Source: a virus
Direction: 5' to 3' (one strand)
Length of the DNA: 64,000 nt
Virus record (IMG/VR): IMGVR_UViG_3300042375_000763
Span: 1-64,000 of that record
Below the pieces are notes generated by a model. It saw nothing but the letters and a program-made list of their open reading frames with translations. It had not been told where the DNA came from and searched no databases. This document shows, piece after piece, positions 47,427 to 56,479 of this stretch. The number at the start of each line of letters is the position of its first letter. Positions within the stretch are counted from its first letter, which is position 1. The position numbers and the translations under genes are program-made.

Positions 47427-47575
47427 AGATAGAATTTTTATCGAATTTCTATGTCAAAACAGCCCACTTCCTCTGCCTATGAGCACTTGGCGACCAGGAT
47501 TATTATCCTGTGTCCATTGCGCTGATAATGAGGAGACGTGTAGGGAAGTCATGATACTCTCGGTTGGTTAAATTG
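47427..47575 (-). ncRNA. Candidate discrete phage sRNA
   Basis: A late promoter lies at 47582 and the terminator at 47391. Between them ACTTCC/GGAAGT ends close a structure with hairpin CAGGAT-AATA-ATCCTG; no ORF. Confidence 0.55.
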
Positions 47576-47581
47576 TAATTT

Positions 47582-47589
47582 TATTTATA
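47582..47589 (-). promoter_or_regulatory. T4-type late promoter before the sRNA
   Basis: TATAAATA with no gene between it and the terminator. Confidence 0.6.
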
Positions 47590-47618
47590 ACACGCTTTCG
47601 TTGACTTCGTAAAAAAGA

Positions 47619-48005
47619 TCAAACTTTTTCAACTTTTTCAAAATAAAATTTCTTTAGAAGCCATTTTACTTTCATTGGCACCACGAACCATTCTTCATAC
47701 TTTGCCTGTTTCCAAGGCACGGTAGAAACAATCCAAGACGGACCATCGAAGTACAGAATAGTATGCATATCTGCAAGTCCTTTTACTTGTTGTTTTAGTG
47801 TATTCCAACGAATACTTTTTGTAGTCCACAACAGTCTGGCATATTCTTGAACTGAAGGGTGCATGAACTCGTAGTAAAAATCTTTTGCTTTCTGATTGTC
47901 GGCAGTGATATATTCATCGCCGATATCAATTGGTTCTGATTTGAACAATTGCCTTTCTACTCGCATTTGAGTAGGACCTACGATAAGTTTATATTTTGGT
48001 TTCAT
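47619..48005 (-). CDS. Unrecognised protein
   Basis: 128 aa, DMHTILYFDGPSWIVSTVPWKQAKYEEWFVVPMKVKWLLKKFYF; Trp/Lys-rich. Coupled by ATGA to the metallopeptidase-like gene. Unknown. Confidence 0.6.
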   Translation of the reverse strand: MKPKYKLIVGPTQMRVERQLFKSEPIDIGDEYITADNQKAKDFYYEFMHPSVQEYARLLWTTKSIRWNTLKQQVKGLADMHTILYFDGPSWIVSTVPWKQAKYEEWFVVPMKVKWLLKKFYFEKVEKV

Positions 48006-48382
48006 TTACCAAGTGTCCCAGCATATTTTACAACTAGTGGAATCGAGTCAGTATATGCCTCTTGTTCCCACCAACGGTCATCATATGGAGTATCCCAGCA
48101 GGTGTGAATCCAGTGGTTCAAGTTATCTTTCAGAAATTGTTTCACGTGGATCATTTCATGTGCAATGGTCGTGCACATACAACCGATATCTCGATCTTTT
48201 TCCTTGACGAATACAAGAAATTCATCTTCGGTTACATCAAGACAAAGACCAAGAGTTCCATCATTCATTTCATAGGGAACAATAGTAACTTTTGCGGGTC
48301 TAATATCAAGTTCAACACACAAAAACTGTGCAAACTTTTCAAAAAACTTAGGATAGCTAGTTTCTGCTTTGATAACGGTCAT
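48002..48382 (-). CDS. HExxH zinc metallopeptidase-like protein 1
   Basis: About 126 aa from the ATG at 48382 (ATGA). TTIAHEMIHVKQFLKDNLNHW has HExxH plus a downstream Glu region (WWEQEAY), as in SprT-like small metalloproteins. Substrate unknown; similar to the protein at 51467. Confidence 0.68.
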   Translation of the reverse strand: MTVIKAETSYPKFFEKFAQFLCVELDIRPAKVTIVPYEMNDGTLGLCLDVTEDEFLVFVKEKDRDIGCMCTTIAHEMIHVKQFLKDNLNHWIHTCWDTPYDDRWWEQEAYTDSIPLVVKYAGTLGK

Positions 48383-48960
48383 TGGGTCAAGGTATCCAGA
48401 TTTTCTTGAATGAAGAACCAAATTTGACGGCGAGTTTGCAGTTGATCTTTGATATACTGCATGTAAATGGTGTTTCGGGTCTTGTTGATGTTTAGACCTT
48501 CGATCCCGACAGTCAACTTGCCGACAATATCAAAGATACGACCCTGAGTCGCATTCTTGATAATGAAATTCGTGATACCTTTGATTCCGGTGTTGCGGAT
48601 ACTTTTGCCGCGGAAACAACCGGTGACATCATAACCTTCAGCCTCGAGAGTTTCACGAAGTTCACGTGCAAGCCGAAGTGCAGGGTTCATATTCAGGTTT
48701 TCAACACGATCGGTTTCCGACCATTCAGAGATACCGGTATTCATCAAGCGAGTCACAAAGGCCGAACCGAACTGATATTCAGTAGAAGGGTTGTTTGCGG
48801 CACCTCGAACTGCATACTTTGCACTGTTATATGCACCGTTCAAGGTTGCAGAGTAGTTCCTCTGACCTTTGTTCGTGAACATATTGTTTACAGCAATGTG
48901 AGCAAGCTTCAGTCGCTTGTTGCGGTAGATGATGACTTGTTGCAGGTCAAGATTTGTCAT
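48379..48960 (-). CDS. Unrecognised early protein
   Basis: 193 aa, KRLKLAHIAVNNMFTNKGQRNYSATLNGAYNSAKYAVRGAANNP; mostly helical, basic. Behind an early promoter; heads a three-gene coupled unit. Confidence 0.62.
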   Translation of the reverse strand: MTNLDLQQVIIYRNKRLKLAHIAVNNMFTNKGQRNYSATLNGAYNSAKYAVRGAANNPSTEYQFGSAFVTRLMNTGISEWSETDRVENLNMNPALRLARELRETLEAEGYDVTGCFRGKSIRNTGIKGITNFIIKNATQGRIFDIVGKLTVGIEGLNINKTRNTIYMQYIKDQLQTRRQIWFFIQENLDTLTQ

Positions 48961-48988
48961 TGGTTCCTCAGTGTTACCTTATAGAATC

Positions 48989-49017
48989 AGTATAAACAAT
49001 TTAAACCTGTTTGTCAA
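48989..49017 (-). promoter_or_regulatory. Early sigma70-type promoter
   Basis: TTGACA-N17-TATACT-GATTCTATAAGG before the 193-aa gene. Confidence 0.82.
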
Positions 49018-49019
49018 CA

Positions 49020-49229
49020 CTAATTTTCAAGTTCTTCCGTTGTAATTTCAAAAATTCTATCGGCACGATATACGATCATACAGTTTTCATCCGATATATT
49101 TGTGTGAAAAATGACGTGCTGTGGTGCCCATGTGATCTTCCAAAATGGAACTGTCTCAATATATTGCTTTGCAAGAATTGTCGCAGTCGCATGATCATCT
49201 CGGGCAAGAGTGATATTTGCAAGTTTCAT
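49020..49229 (-). CDS. Unrecognised small protein
   Basis: About 69 aa from the ATG at 49229: KLANITLARDDHATATILAKQYIETVPFWKITWAPQHVIFHT. Coupled to 49226 by a 4-nt overlap. Confidence 0.58.
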   Translation of the reverse strand: MKLANITLARDDHATATILAKQYIETVPFWKITWAPQHVIFHTNISDENCMIVYRADRIFEITTEELEN

Positions 49230-49513
49230 TTGGCATATTTCCTGTGATTTTTGATGTTCCATTTTTCAATCGTATATCCATTATCGGTTTCATCGGTGAC
49301 AACATGAACTACGGAACCTTTGACTAGAGCTCGACGAGTTTCTTGACCAAAAGGTCCGACAAAGATCAAGTGAGGAAAATGTACATTTTTGCCACCATGT
49401 GCAGGAGTATGGAGTACATATTCAGGATTTTCAATATACTCGAATGTGTGACCACAATAACGCTCGACAAAGGAGCCAGAAATAGAAATAACACCGAGAG
49501 GCGCGTAAGCCAT
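49226..49513 (-). CDS. Unrecognised small protein
   Basis: 95 aa, GVISISGSFVERYCGHTFEYIENPEYVLHTPAHGGKNVHFPH; probable beta barrel. Unknown. Confidence 0.6.
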   Translation of the reverse strand: MAYAPLGVISISGSFVERYCGHTFEYIENPEYVLHTPAHGGKNVHFPHLIFVGPFGQETRRALVKGSVVHVVTDETDNGYTIEKWNIKNHRKYAK

Positions 49514-49523
49514 TGTTTTCTCC

Positions 49524-49733
49524 TCAGAGAGTTTCGAGACGGAAGTACCAAGTTTTCAGATTCTGTGAAAACCCGGAATCTGCTCGTTCACCGCAATGTC
49601 GATATGCTTTTGCAAGACGAAGACAAGCAAGTTCAGAACCAAATGCATATAGTGCACCACCTAGTGATTGAACATCGAGAGTTTCTTTAGTGTGATTCTC
49701 AAATTCAGTCTTTGCACGGTTTATGTTTATCAT
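49524..49733 (-). CDS. Unrecognised small protein
   Basis: 69 aa, NRAKTEFENHTKETLDVQSLGGALYAFGSELACLRLAKAYRHCG; helical. Coupled to the 34-aa frame by ATGA. Confidence 0.58.
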   Translation of the reverse strand: MININRAKTEFENHTKETLDVQSLGGALYAFGSELACLRLAKAYRHCGERADSGFSQNLKTWYFRLETL

Positions 49734-49834
49734 GCAGTTTCCTCTTCTTCTGCGTCAGTATTATCACCGTCAGGGAAATGAATTGCATACCAGTCATGCT
49801 CATCGTAGACATCATACTCGTAATCTTCGTTCAT
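49730..49834 (-). CDS. 34-aa acidic micro-protein
   Basis: MNEDYEYDVYDEHDWYAIHFPDGDNTDAEEEETA: strongly acidic, DNA-mimic-like charge. GAGGAAACC ribosome site directly behind an early promoter. Confidence 0.6.
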   Translation of the reverse strand: MNEDYEYDVYDEHDWYAIHFPDGDNTDAEEEETA

Positions 49835-49859
49835 CTGGTTTCCTCTACCTTATAGAATC

Positions 49860-49888
49860 AGTATAAACTATTTAAAAGCATTTGTCAA
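49860..49888 (-). promoter_or_regulatory. Early sigma70-type promoter
   Basis: TTGACA-N17-TATACT-GATTCTATAAGG before the acidic micro-protein. Confidence 0.82.
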
Positions 49889-50078
49889 CAATATTTTTGT
49901 ACCATTTACTCTCTTGAGGGTCTATTCCACTGGATAGTTCATGAATATATTGATGAACTGCTACATTCATATGTTTCTCAATAAGGTTTTCTATATTCAA
50001 TACATGAGTTGTAAGTCTCATACTTGGGAGCAGTGGAAGTTTTTTGTAGGTAAATGGGTCTCTATAACCTAATTCCAT
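49872..50078 (-). CDS. Unrecognised small protein
   Basis: 68 aa, TYKKLPLLPSMRLTTHVLNIENLIEKHMNVAVHQYIHELSSGIDPQ; follows the RlaP-like gene immediately. Unknown. Confidence 0.55.
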   Translation of the reverse strand: MELGYRDPFTYKKLPLLPSMRLTTHVLNIENLIEKHMNVAVHQYIHELSSGIDPQESKWYKNIVDKCF

Positions 50079-50975
50079 TTACCTACCTTCATACTTTTCA
50101 AGGACGGACTTTAGTTCAGCAACAAGCCGTTCTACCGGAACATCGCGTTTGACAGCTTGATCCAGAGAACCATAGTGCTGTTCTAGACAAGTCATAAGAA
50201 GATCCTTGATAGCATCTTCGTCCGGCACATGCCGAAGGGTTGACTTGGTATAAAGTTCTTCAAGATGTTTCTCCTTAGCATCAAACCAGCTCCGGAGTTT
50301 CTCTTCACTCCAGTCACCACGACGAACTGCTTTCAGGACTTCAGCATTTCGTTCAATGTCAAGATCATGCTCCATCAAGATCTGTTCACCCTCAAGAGCA
50401 AGACGAATAACATGATAAGCAAACTTAAGATCCATGCCGTGTTTTTCGATGTCAGCTTGGCGCTTAGGATTGGAACTATTTGACTTCGTGCCGATCTTGT
50501 GCAATTGAGCATAAGCATATCCGCGGAACTTGTGATACGAATTCTTTGTCAAGAATAGTTTGCGGTTATCACGGACAATCTGAGCAACAGTAGAGCAATA
50601 CAAAACACACCGTTGTGGAGTAAACAGAATGTCAACCATATTCGGATTATTTTCCATTGCAAGTTGAAAAAACTTCACGATTGAATAGATACTGAAGTCG
50701 TATTCTTGACGAGATTCATTATCCATGATGTGATGTTCCTGCCATAATTCAAATCGTTTGTGTTGTAAACCAAAACCAGGAATCTCACCACGAAGGTGCG
50801 GGAAGATGTCATCTTTTGGTGGCATACAAAAACCAACAACATCCATATCAGAAGTGTCTGAACTTACAGCATAGCTGACAGAACCGGTGATCACTTCATA
50901 GTGAATGTTTTGAGGTAGCCACCTTGGCGGACTGATAAGTCCCTTCTGTTTCATTAGTTGTACACGTGATGCCAT
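50079..50975 (-). CDS. RlaP-like nucleotidyltransferase (pol-beta superfamily)
   Basis: 298 aa. YEVITGSVSYAVSSDTSDMDVVGFCMP (~26-53) has the GS...DxD site of the pol-beta/MNT fold, with a third acidic residue in QEYDFSIYSIVKFFQ. The C-terminal half is helical. This family (Pfam 10127, RlaP) is linked by gene context in other genomes to RNA repair. Activity here is inferred. Confidence 0.72.
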   Translation of the reverse strand: MASRVQLMKQKGLISPPRWLPQNIHYEVITGSVSYAVSSDTSDMDVVGFCMPPKDDIFPHLRGEIPGFGLQHKRFELWQEHHIMDNESRQEYDFSIYSIVKFFQLAMENNPNMVDILFTPQRCVLYCSTVAQIVRDNRKLFLTKNSYHKFRGYAYAQLHKIGTKSNSSNPKRQADIEKHGMDLKFAYHVIRLALEGEQILMEHDLDIERNAEVLKAVRRGDWSEEKLRSWFDAKEKHLEELYTKSTLRHVPDEDAIKDLLMTCLEQHYGSLDQAVKRDVPVERLVAELKSVLEKYEGR

Positions 50976-50986
50976 TTTATATTCCT

Positions 50987-51073
50987 TTAGAGACTAAGTA
51001 CGTAGATGATCATGCCGAAAGCAAAAGCAGTAGCTGCAATCAAAGCAATGTCAGAAAGATCAATCTTAAGCAT
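50987..51073 (-). CDS. 28-aa membrane micro-protein
   Basis: MLKIDLSDIALIAATAFAFGMIIYVLSL: a single membrane helix. AAAGGAACC ribosome site and early promoter immediately upstream. Confidence 0.6.
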   Translation of the reverse strand: MLKIDLSDIALIAATAFAFGMIIYVLSL

Positions 51074-51100
51074 ATTAGGTTCCTTTCACCTTATAGAATC

Positions 51101-51129
51101 AGTATATACTATTAAGATCACAAAGTCAA
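51101..51129 (-). promoter_or_regulatory. Early sigma70-type promoter
   Basis: TTGACT-N17-TATACT-GATTCTATAAGG before the membrane micro-protein. Confidence 0.75.
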
Positions 51130-51480
51130 CTGTATTTTTATCAAAATATTTTGGCCGAGTTCATCATTTGCACCAAATAGTCGATCTGCAAGATATTTCA
51201 GTTCTTCCTCGGTAAAATCAAGTTTTGGTTTACTTGGTTTCATAGGATATATTTTTGACATAATTTTCTGTCGATCACCAAATGACGGAAAATGACTCAT
51301 ATACTTCGAGTATTCACGGGAGGCAGCAAAAGACAAATTGGGTTCTTCGGTAATTCCTGTTTCTATAGCACGCCGTCGACATTCATCTTGAATGCGATGT
51401 GTGTCTTTCCAATTCCACGGAAGACCCGGCCATATATCTCGATCACAAAGTCTTTTGTCGGTTGATTTAATTGATACCAT
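51118..51480 (-). CDS. Unrecognised protein
   Basis: 120 aa, DIWPGLPWNWKDTHRIQDECRRRAIETGITEEPNLSFAASREYSKYMSHFPSF; coupled to the 51467 gene. Unknown. Confidence 0.58.
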   Translation of the reverse strand: MVSIKSTDKRLCDRDIWPGLPWNWKDTHRIQDECRRRAIETGITEEPNLSFAASREYSKYMSHFPSFGDRQKIMSKIYPMKPSKPKLDFTEEELKYLADRLFGANDELGQNILIKIQLTL

Positions 51481-51850
51481 AAAACACCTTCATCATCTTT
51501 TCTTCGAGTTCATATGCTTCAATTTCCCACGGGAGTTTGTCATAGTCATCTTTATAGACTACACCAAACCACTTGCGACCGTGATCTAGTCGACCATCCA
51601 CGTATTGTTTGACATGCACTAGTTCATGAAACAGTGTCCGAATAATATCTTTCTGTGACAGTCTTTTTGCAATGGTGACTATAACTTCATCTTCATCATA
51701 ATCACAGAAACCATACTGGTGTTTTTCAAGTCTCTCGAACTCAATCACGATGTCGTTATTCAAGTCAAGATAAGAACAAGCAAAAGAGACCGCGGTGTCT
51801 AGCAACACGGTCTCGATTCGTTTGGATTTGTTTACTACTTCGTAAAACAT
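51467..51850 (-). CDS. HExxH zinc metallopeptidase-like protein 2
   Basis: About 127 aa from the ATG at 51850. RTLFHELVHVKQYVDGRLDHG with a later Glu (EIEAYELEEK) mirrors the protein at 48002: two SprT-like paralogues in one early region. Substrate unknown. Ribosome site is weak, so the start is uncertain. Confidence 0.66.
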   Translation of the reverse strand: MFYEVVNKSKRIETVLLDTAVSFACSYLDLNNDIVIEFERLEKHQYGFCDYDEDEVIVTIAKRLSQKDIIRTLFHELVHVKQYVDGRLDHGRKWFGVVYKDDYDKLPWEIEAYELEEKMMKVFYGIN

Positions 51851-51857
51851 AGTTTTG

Positions 51858-52283
51858 TTATAAACTGATTTTACTTTCAACTTCTTGTTTGCCGCGAGTT
51901 GCCCACTCAAGAATTTGCTCAGTAGTACCACCTAGAATTGCTTTCACAAGAAGAAAGTTAAGTCCCGCGTCTAGAACTTTATCTTTCATACCAGGTCCCA
52001 TTTCTACTTCAATATCAGCAGAACCGTCAATATTTTCATTGACACAAGTTATAGTAAACGTGTTGGCTGGCAAATTCTTGGTACCTAGCACCGTATCAAT
52101 TCGAGCCTTGTTTTCTGCATAGTAGTTTTCATATTCACTTGGTACACTGTAATATTCAATCACTCGAAGTATCGAAAGAATCATATCACTATCTTTATCT
52201 TTTTCGTCGAGTCTAAGAAGTGTTTCGACTCCCTCTTTAAGTACAGTAATTACTAGTCTGTCGAGTGCAAGTTCTCTATTCAT
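51858..52283 (-). CDS. Unrecognised early protein
   Basis: 141 aa, LDRLVITVLKEGVETLLRLDEKDKDSDMILSILRVIEYYSV; alpha/beta. Directly upstream of the metallopeptidase-like gene. Confidence 0.6.
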   Translation of the reverse strand: MNRELALDRLVITVLKEGVETLLRLDEKDKDSDMILSILRVIEYYSVPSEYENYYAENKARIDTVLGTKNLPANTFTITCVNENIDGSADIEVEMGPGMKDKVLDAGLNFLLVKAILGGTTEQILEWATRGKQEVESKISL

Positions 52284-52362
52284 GATATAGTCTCCATTAG
52301 TCAGTTGATACTTGGTTCACTTAGTATGATTTTATCTAAAACCCATAACGGGCTTTGTGCTA

Positions 52363-53751
52363 TCAGGCGGCTGTCAACTCAGTAAGGTCCTTGGTGAATT
52401 GATCCTTGGGTGTTGTTTTTGACCAATACACAAGTTCCTTTTGAGCATCTTTGATTTCAGTTTCAAGTTGCTTGACCATTTCAGCAGTCAAACTCAGAAT
52501 GTTGATCCGAAGCAGTCGATCAATATCATCTTGAATTGCATCGGTGGTTTCAAAGATCTGTTTTGCAACTTCATCCTTTTTCTTGTTCTTGAACTTGATT
52601 TTATCCTCAAGAACAGCTTGGATAAATTGCATTTTGACAGTCAACCAACGGGCAAGTTCTGTTGTTTCAACCTTCCGTAGGTCAATCCGTTTTTGAAGAA
52701 TAGTTGTGCGATAATCGCAGAAGTCACGGACCAGATTTCGTTCATCGTCATATTCTTTCAGTTTACCACGACTATCAATAACAGTCAAGTTTTCACTGAA
52801 TGGTTTTGCCAGTTTGAAAGCAGAGATGATTTTTTGGTCGTCCCAGTTTGCAGATGTATTCTGTTTCAGTTTGACTTCGAACTTGAAGCCAGTCTTGTCA
52901 CAGAGATCATCATATCCGACAATGTCGCCTTTTTCTTCTAGTTTATCCAGAACCTCGACATACCCTTCACGATCATAACCGTATGGGACCTCAGTGATTA
53001 GCAGAACTGTCTTGCCCTTCCGTTCGAAGATACCATTACAATAGTAACGGTTTTCGTCGGCATTATATGTCACGGTTCCTTTGAAGTCTGGAAACTTGAT
53101 CTTGACTTTGGATTTGATGTCTCCAGTTTTAATGTATTCTTGGCATGCACGGACAAGATCATCTGGATCACGCGGTAGAATATTTGTTGCAAAACCAGTG
53201 GCAATACCTTTGACACCATTGGCAAGAACCAGAGGGATCACAGGAACATAGAACGAAGGTGGTTCGTGTTCAGGATCGTCGTGCACAGGAGCAAGATCAA
53301 TGTCCTTGATATACCGATTGAAGTTCTTGTGGAGACGTGTGTAGGTATAGCGGGCCGCGGCTGCAGACTGAACTAGACGAGTTCCAAATGATCCTCGACC
53401 TTCGACAAGACAGATGTTGTTAGACCAATCAGCTGCCATTAGTTGACCGGCACCAGCAGCAGAACTTTCACCGTGTGCATACCCGTAATCGCTTAACACA
53501 CCTGAAACAGCACTGACTTTTTTAAATTCGGTCTTGCTATTCTTGATAGATGAATACAGATAAAAGCGATTTACGGGTTTCATACCGTCAATCATACTTG
53601 GAATAGCTCTAGCCTCTACTGTATAAAGAGCAAATTGTAACCACTCGTTACGAGCAACCTTGGAGATAGGATATTCCCGAATCATTGATTTAGCCTTTTT
53701 ACCATTTGATTCTACTGTATCACCATCAAAGAAATTTGTCAACCCACTCAT
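52363..53751 (-). CDS. 52: Type II DNA topoisomerase medium subunit (gp52)
   Basis: 462 aa, as T4 gp52. GyrA/ParC-like: RAIPSMIDGMKPVNRFYLY, GHGESS-like AHGESSAAGAGQLMA, and LVQSAAAARYTYTRL with the active-site Tyr. The C-terminal coiled coil is present. It cuts and rejoins DNA with gp39, whose gene lies just upstream. Confidence 0.93.
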   Translation of the reverse strand: MSGLTNFFDGDTVESNGKKAKSMIREYPISKVARNEWLQFALYTVEARAIPSMIDGMKPVNRFYLYSSIKNSKTEFKKVSAVSGVLSDYGYAHGESSAAGAGQLMAADWSNNICLVEGRGSFGTRLVQSAAAARYTYTRLHKNFNRYIKDIDLAPVHDDPEHEPPSFYVPVIPLVLANGVKGIATGFATNILPRDPDDLVRACQEYIKTGDIKSKVKIKFPDFKGTVTYNADENRYYCNGIFERKGKTVLLITEVPYGYDREGYVEVLDKLEEKGDIVGYDDLCDKTGFKFEVKLKQNTSANWDDQKIISAFKLAKPFSENLTVIDSRGKLKEYDDERNLVRDFCDYRTTILQKRIDLRKVETTELARWLTVKMQFIQAVLEDKIKFKNKKKDEVAKQIFETTDAIQDDIDRLLRINILSLTAEMVKQLETEIKDAQKELVYWSKTTPKDQFTKDLTELTAA

Positions 53752-53963
53752 TTATTCTTTTCCTTTCGGTCATAGTAATAATTAACGGCAATCTTGGTTG
53801 TAAACTCAAGCAACAATGACATCGATGTTGCAAAACCGTAAACAATGGCCGCTACAATAAACAATAGATGAATCGGAATTGCAGGATGGACAATAATGAC
53901 TACACCCAAGGTAAGTGCATACATTAATAGCTCAGATAGAATAAAGATAATTGACTTTTTCAT
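53748..53963 (-). CDS. Small two-helix membrane protein
   Basis: 71 aa: IIFILSELLMYALTLGVVIIV and LLFIVAAIVYGFATSMSLLL are two membrane segments. Wedged between the topoisomerase genes with ATGA overlaps on both sides. May tether or be fortuitous; unknown. Confidence 0.68.
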   Translation of the reverse strand: MKKSIIFILSELLMYALTLGVVIIVHPAIPIHLLFIVAAIVYGFATSMSLLLEFTTKIAVNYYYDRKEKNK

Positions 53964-55792
53964 TTTGTCATGATTTCCTTTCGAAGAGATACGTCATTAC
54001 CAAACATGATCTGAAAGTAATTTGCATCATCAATTGTTACAGTATCAAGGACCGGATCATTGATAACACGGTCATATTCTGATTCGGTCAATGATCCCAA
54101 GCCTTTGATATATCGGTGTGTGTAACCTTTGCAATCAGATTTAAATTCTGTTGCATCATCATATGTAAAGAACCACTTGACATCTTTACCATTTGTTGAG
54201 ATCATGATCGGTGAACGGGTAATATGAATACGCTTTTCGGTCAAGAGACGTGGCCAAAACTTGTAAAAGAAGGCCACAATCAATGGTGAAATATGTCCAG
54301 CGCCGTCGTGATCCGCATCAGTCAATGTTGCCACACCACGATACGTCATGTTGTCTACACTGTTCGGATCATTGATATCAAGACCAAGGATTGCAACAAG
54401 TTCACCTAGTTCCTTGTTTTTAAGAACATCGGACGGTTTCATATCCCAAGTGTTCATGATAACACCACGAAGTGGATATGCGCCGATCTTTGAAGCATCA
54501 CGAACTTTCAGAAGGAACCCCATAGCAGAGTCACCCTCGACAAGGGCAAGAAGTGCATTGACATTATTTGCCGAGATATGTTTGGCAACCTTGACCTTTT
54601 TGAGTTTCTTCTGAGCAACAATAGAGTCGCGCCGATCATCTGCCATCTTTTTGGCAAGTTGTGCAGCAATAATTGGTTCAATAATATCCGTTGCAGCAAA
54701 GATCCGCTTGGCAATATGCTTGAAGTCATGAACATCGGTAGTCTCATGATGTTCTTTGATGTTTGACAGTGGATTGGTCAGACGTTCCTTGGTCTGGCTA
54801 TCAAACTTTGGATTGACAAAATTCTTTGCAAACAGAACAAATGTCAAACCATTCTTGATAACACTCTTGGAAACCTCGACCTTGTGCTTTTTCTTGATAA
54901 GTGCTAGAACCTCATCAATCACGTTATTCACGAGGTATTCTACATAGGTTCCACCTTGGCGTGTATTCACGCCATTAATGAAACTATTGGTGCGGAAACC
55001 ATCAACAGACGATGCAAAGAAGAAGGACAGATTTTCTGATTTCTCAATGATAACCGAAGCACCTTCTTCTGAAAACATTTCAGCATAGCGCTTCATGTCA
55101 CGGACTTGAATCCGCTTCTTGTTAAACGAGAATGTGATTTCAGGGAAAGCCATTTGAAGGCTGATCAGTCGATCCTCGACTAGCTGGATGGTGTCAAGGT
55201 CGCTGATCGAGTCAACTTCAAATAGTAAAAAATCAGGAATGAAAGACACTTCAGTTCCAGAGCCAGTTTTGGCTTTGTGTTTGACTTTGGTTTTAAGACC
55301 ACCTTCAGTGCAAAGCACCTCTAGCATATTTCCATTCTGCCATGTTCGCCCCACGAACTCTGTTGACAGGAAGTTGGTCGCAGAGGAACCTACACCATTT
55401 GTGCCGATGGTCACTCGGCTATCATCAAACGATGTGCCAGCATTGACTCGGGTCCAAGCGGCGACCGGCCGGAGAATTTTCTCGTTGGTAACAGAGTCAT
55501 GAATTTCCTCTTGAGGAATACCACGACCATTATCAGTCACCATCACCCAGTTTCCGTCAATGGAAACATCAATCTTGTTTGCATATTGGAAATTGGTACG
55601 GATTGCTTCATCAATCGAGTTGTCGAGGATTTCATCAATCATCTTGGAAAGTGCAGGAACATAAACTGCAGTCTTCCATTTACCAAGTACAAAACGGTCA
55701 ACATCTTCCCGAGCTGCCGACCCCATGTACATACCGATTCGTTCGCGCACGTGTTCACGCGGCGTAAGAATTTTGAATTGTTCTTTTGCCAT
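53960..55792 (-). CDS. 39: Type II DNA topoisomerase large subunit (gp39/60)
   Basis: 610 aa. GHKL ATPase: EILDNSIDEAIR, VTDNGRGIP, GTNGVGSSATNFLS. TOPRIM part: VEGDSAMGFLL and TDADHDGAGHISPL. It is one chain, without the T4 39/60 split. Pairs with gp52 to form the phage topoisomerase. Confidence 0.94.
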   Translation of the reverse strand: MAKEQFKILTPREHVRERIGMYMGSAAREDVDRFVLGKWKTAVYVPALSKMIDEILDNSIDEAIRTNFQYANKIDVSIDGNWVMVTDNGRGIPQEEIHDSVTNEKILRPVAAWTRVNAGTSFDDSRVTIGTNGVGSSATNFLSTEFVGRTWQNGNMLEVLCTEGGLKTKVKHKAKTGSGTEVSFIPDFLLFEVDSISDLDTIQLVEDRLISLQMAFPEITFSFNKKRIQVRDMKRYAEMFSEEGASVIIEKSENLSFFFASSVDGFRTNSFINGVNTRQGGTYVEYLVNNVIDEVLALIKKKHKVEVSKSVIKNGLTFVLFAKNFVNPKFDSQTKERLTNPLSNIKEHHETTDVHDFKHIAKRIFAATDIIEPIIAAQLAKKMADDRRDSIVAQKKLKKVKVAKHISANNVNALLALVEGDSAMGFLLKVRDASKIGAYPLRGVIMNTWDMKPSDVLKNKELGELVAILGLDINDPNSVDNMTYRGVATLTDADHDGAGHISPLIVAFFYKFWPRLLTEKRIHITRSPIMISTNGKDVKWFFTYDDATEFKSDCKGYTHRYIKGLGSLTESEYDRVINDPVLDTVTIDDANYFQIMFGNDVSLRKEIMTK

Positions 55793-55802
55793 TCAGGTTC
55801 TC

Positions 55803-56015
55803 TTACTTGTTTTTATTTTTCTGTGTATTACGAAAGTCACTGCGAGCCTGCGCAAGGCGCTCTCGACTTCCGCTTGCTGCCTCATTGGCATCAGCACCAG
55901 CTGGTTCGATAGTGTGAACACCTTTGGTACGGATAAATTCGTTAATTAGAGCACGATCTTCAGGAGGAAGAGCATCTCCGCGAGATGTGGAGAATCCGCC
56001 ATTCAATGTAGTCAT
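55803..56015 (-). CDS. Unrecognised small early protein
   Basis: 70 aa, MTTLNGGFSTSRGDALPPEDRALINEFIRTKGVHTIEPAGADANEA; Ala/Arg-rich C-terminus. First gene of the topoisomerase operon, behind an early promoter. Confidence 0.62.
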   Translation of the reverse strand: MTTLNGGFSTSRGDALPPEDRALINEFIRTKGVHTIEPAGADANEAASGSRERLAQARSDFRNTQKNKNK

Positions 56016-56044
56016 AATTTAGTTCCTTTCCATTTCATAGAATC

Positions 56045-56073
56045 AGTATAAACCATTCCGTATGATATGTCAA
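56045..56073 (-). promoter_or_regulatory. Early sigma70-type promoter
   Basis: TTGACA-N17-TATACT-GATTCTATG; drives the topoisomerase operon. Confidence 0.8.
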
Positions 56074-56095
56074 CCAGAATGTTTTGGTAAAATAG

Positions 56096-56257
56096 TCAAA
56101 TAATGACCACTTGACCAAAACATTCTTTACGAAGTTGGGCTTTTTCATCACGACGGACGGCTTTCTTGGTTCTGCCGTGTGCACCCTGCTTTTTACCAAT
56201 AAGGTGCTGAACGAAAGGATTTCGTTCTTTTTTGAGTTTTACTTGTTTAGTCTTCAT
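56096..56257 (-). CDS. 53-aa basic protein
   Basis: MKTKQVKLKKERNPFVQHLIGKKQGAHGRTKKAVRRDEKAQLRKECFGQVVII, preceded by AGGAGG. Strongly basic; similar in type to the protein at 61479. Possible nucleic-acid binder. Confidence 0.65.
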   Translation of the reverse strand: MKTKQVKLKKERNPFVQHLIGKKQGAHGRTKKAVRRDEKAQLRKECFGQVVII

Positions 56258-56281
56258 AACTTCCTCCTACAAAAGAATTAT

Positions 56282-56479
56282 TTATTTACACCACGAAATG
56301 CCCATATGATGAAGAATATCACGAGCCAACATCACTTCGCCAGCATGTTCGCCTTGTTCGAATGCGTCATCTACATTTCCACCAGCATAGTCATTAATAC
56401 ACTTGTCTTCATCTTCTACGTCATAGTAGCATTCTTTGCGGGCAAACTTTTTCAACCGCTCAATAATTTTACTATCCAT
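56282..56479 (-). CDS. Acidic small protein
   Basis: 65 aa from the ATG at 56479 (GGAG site): ERLKKFARKECYYDVEDEDKCINDYAGGNVDDAFEQGEHAGEVMLARDIL. Unknown. Confidence 0.6.
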   Translation of the reverse strand: MDSKIIERLKKFARKECYYDVEDEDKCINDYAGGNVDDAFEQGEHAGEVMLARDILHHMGISWCK

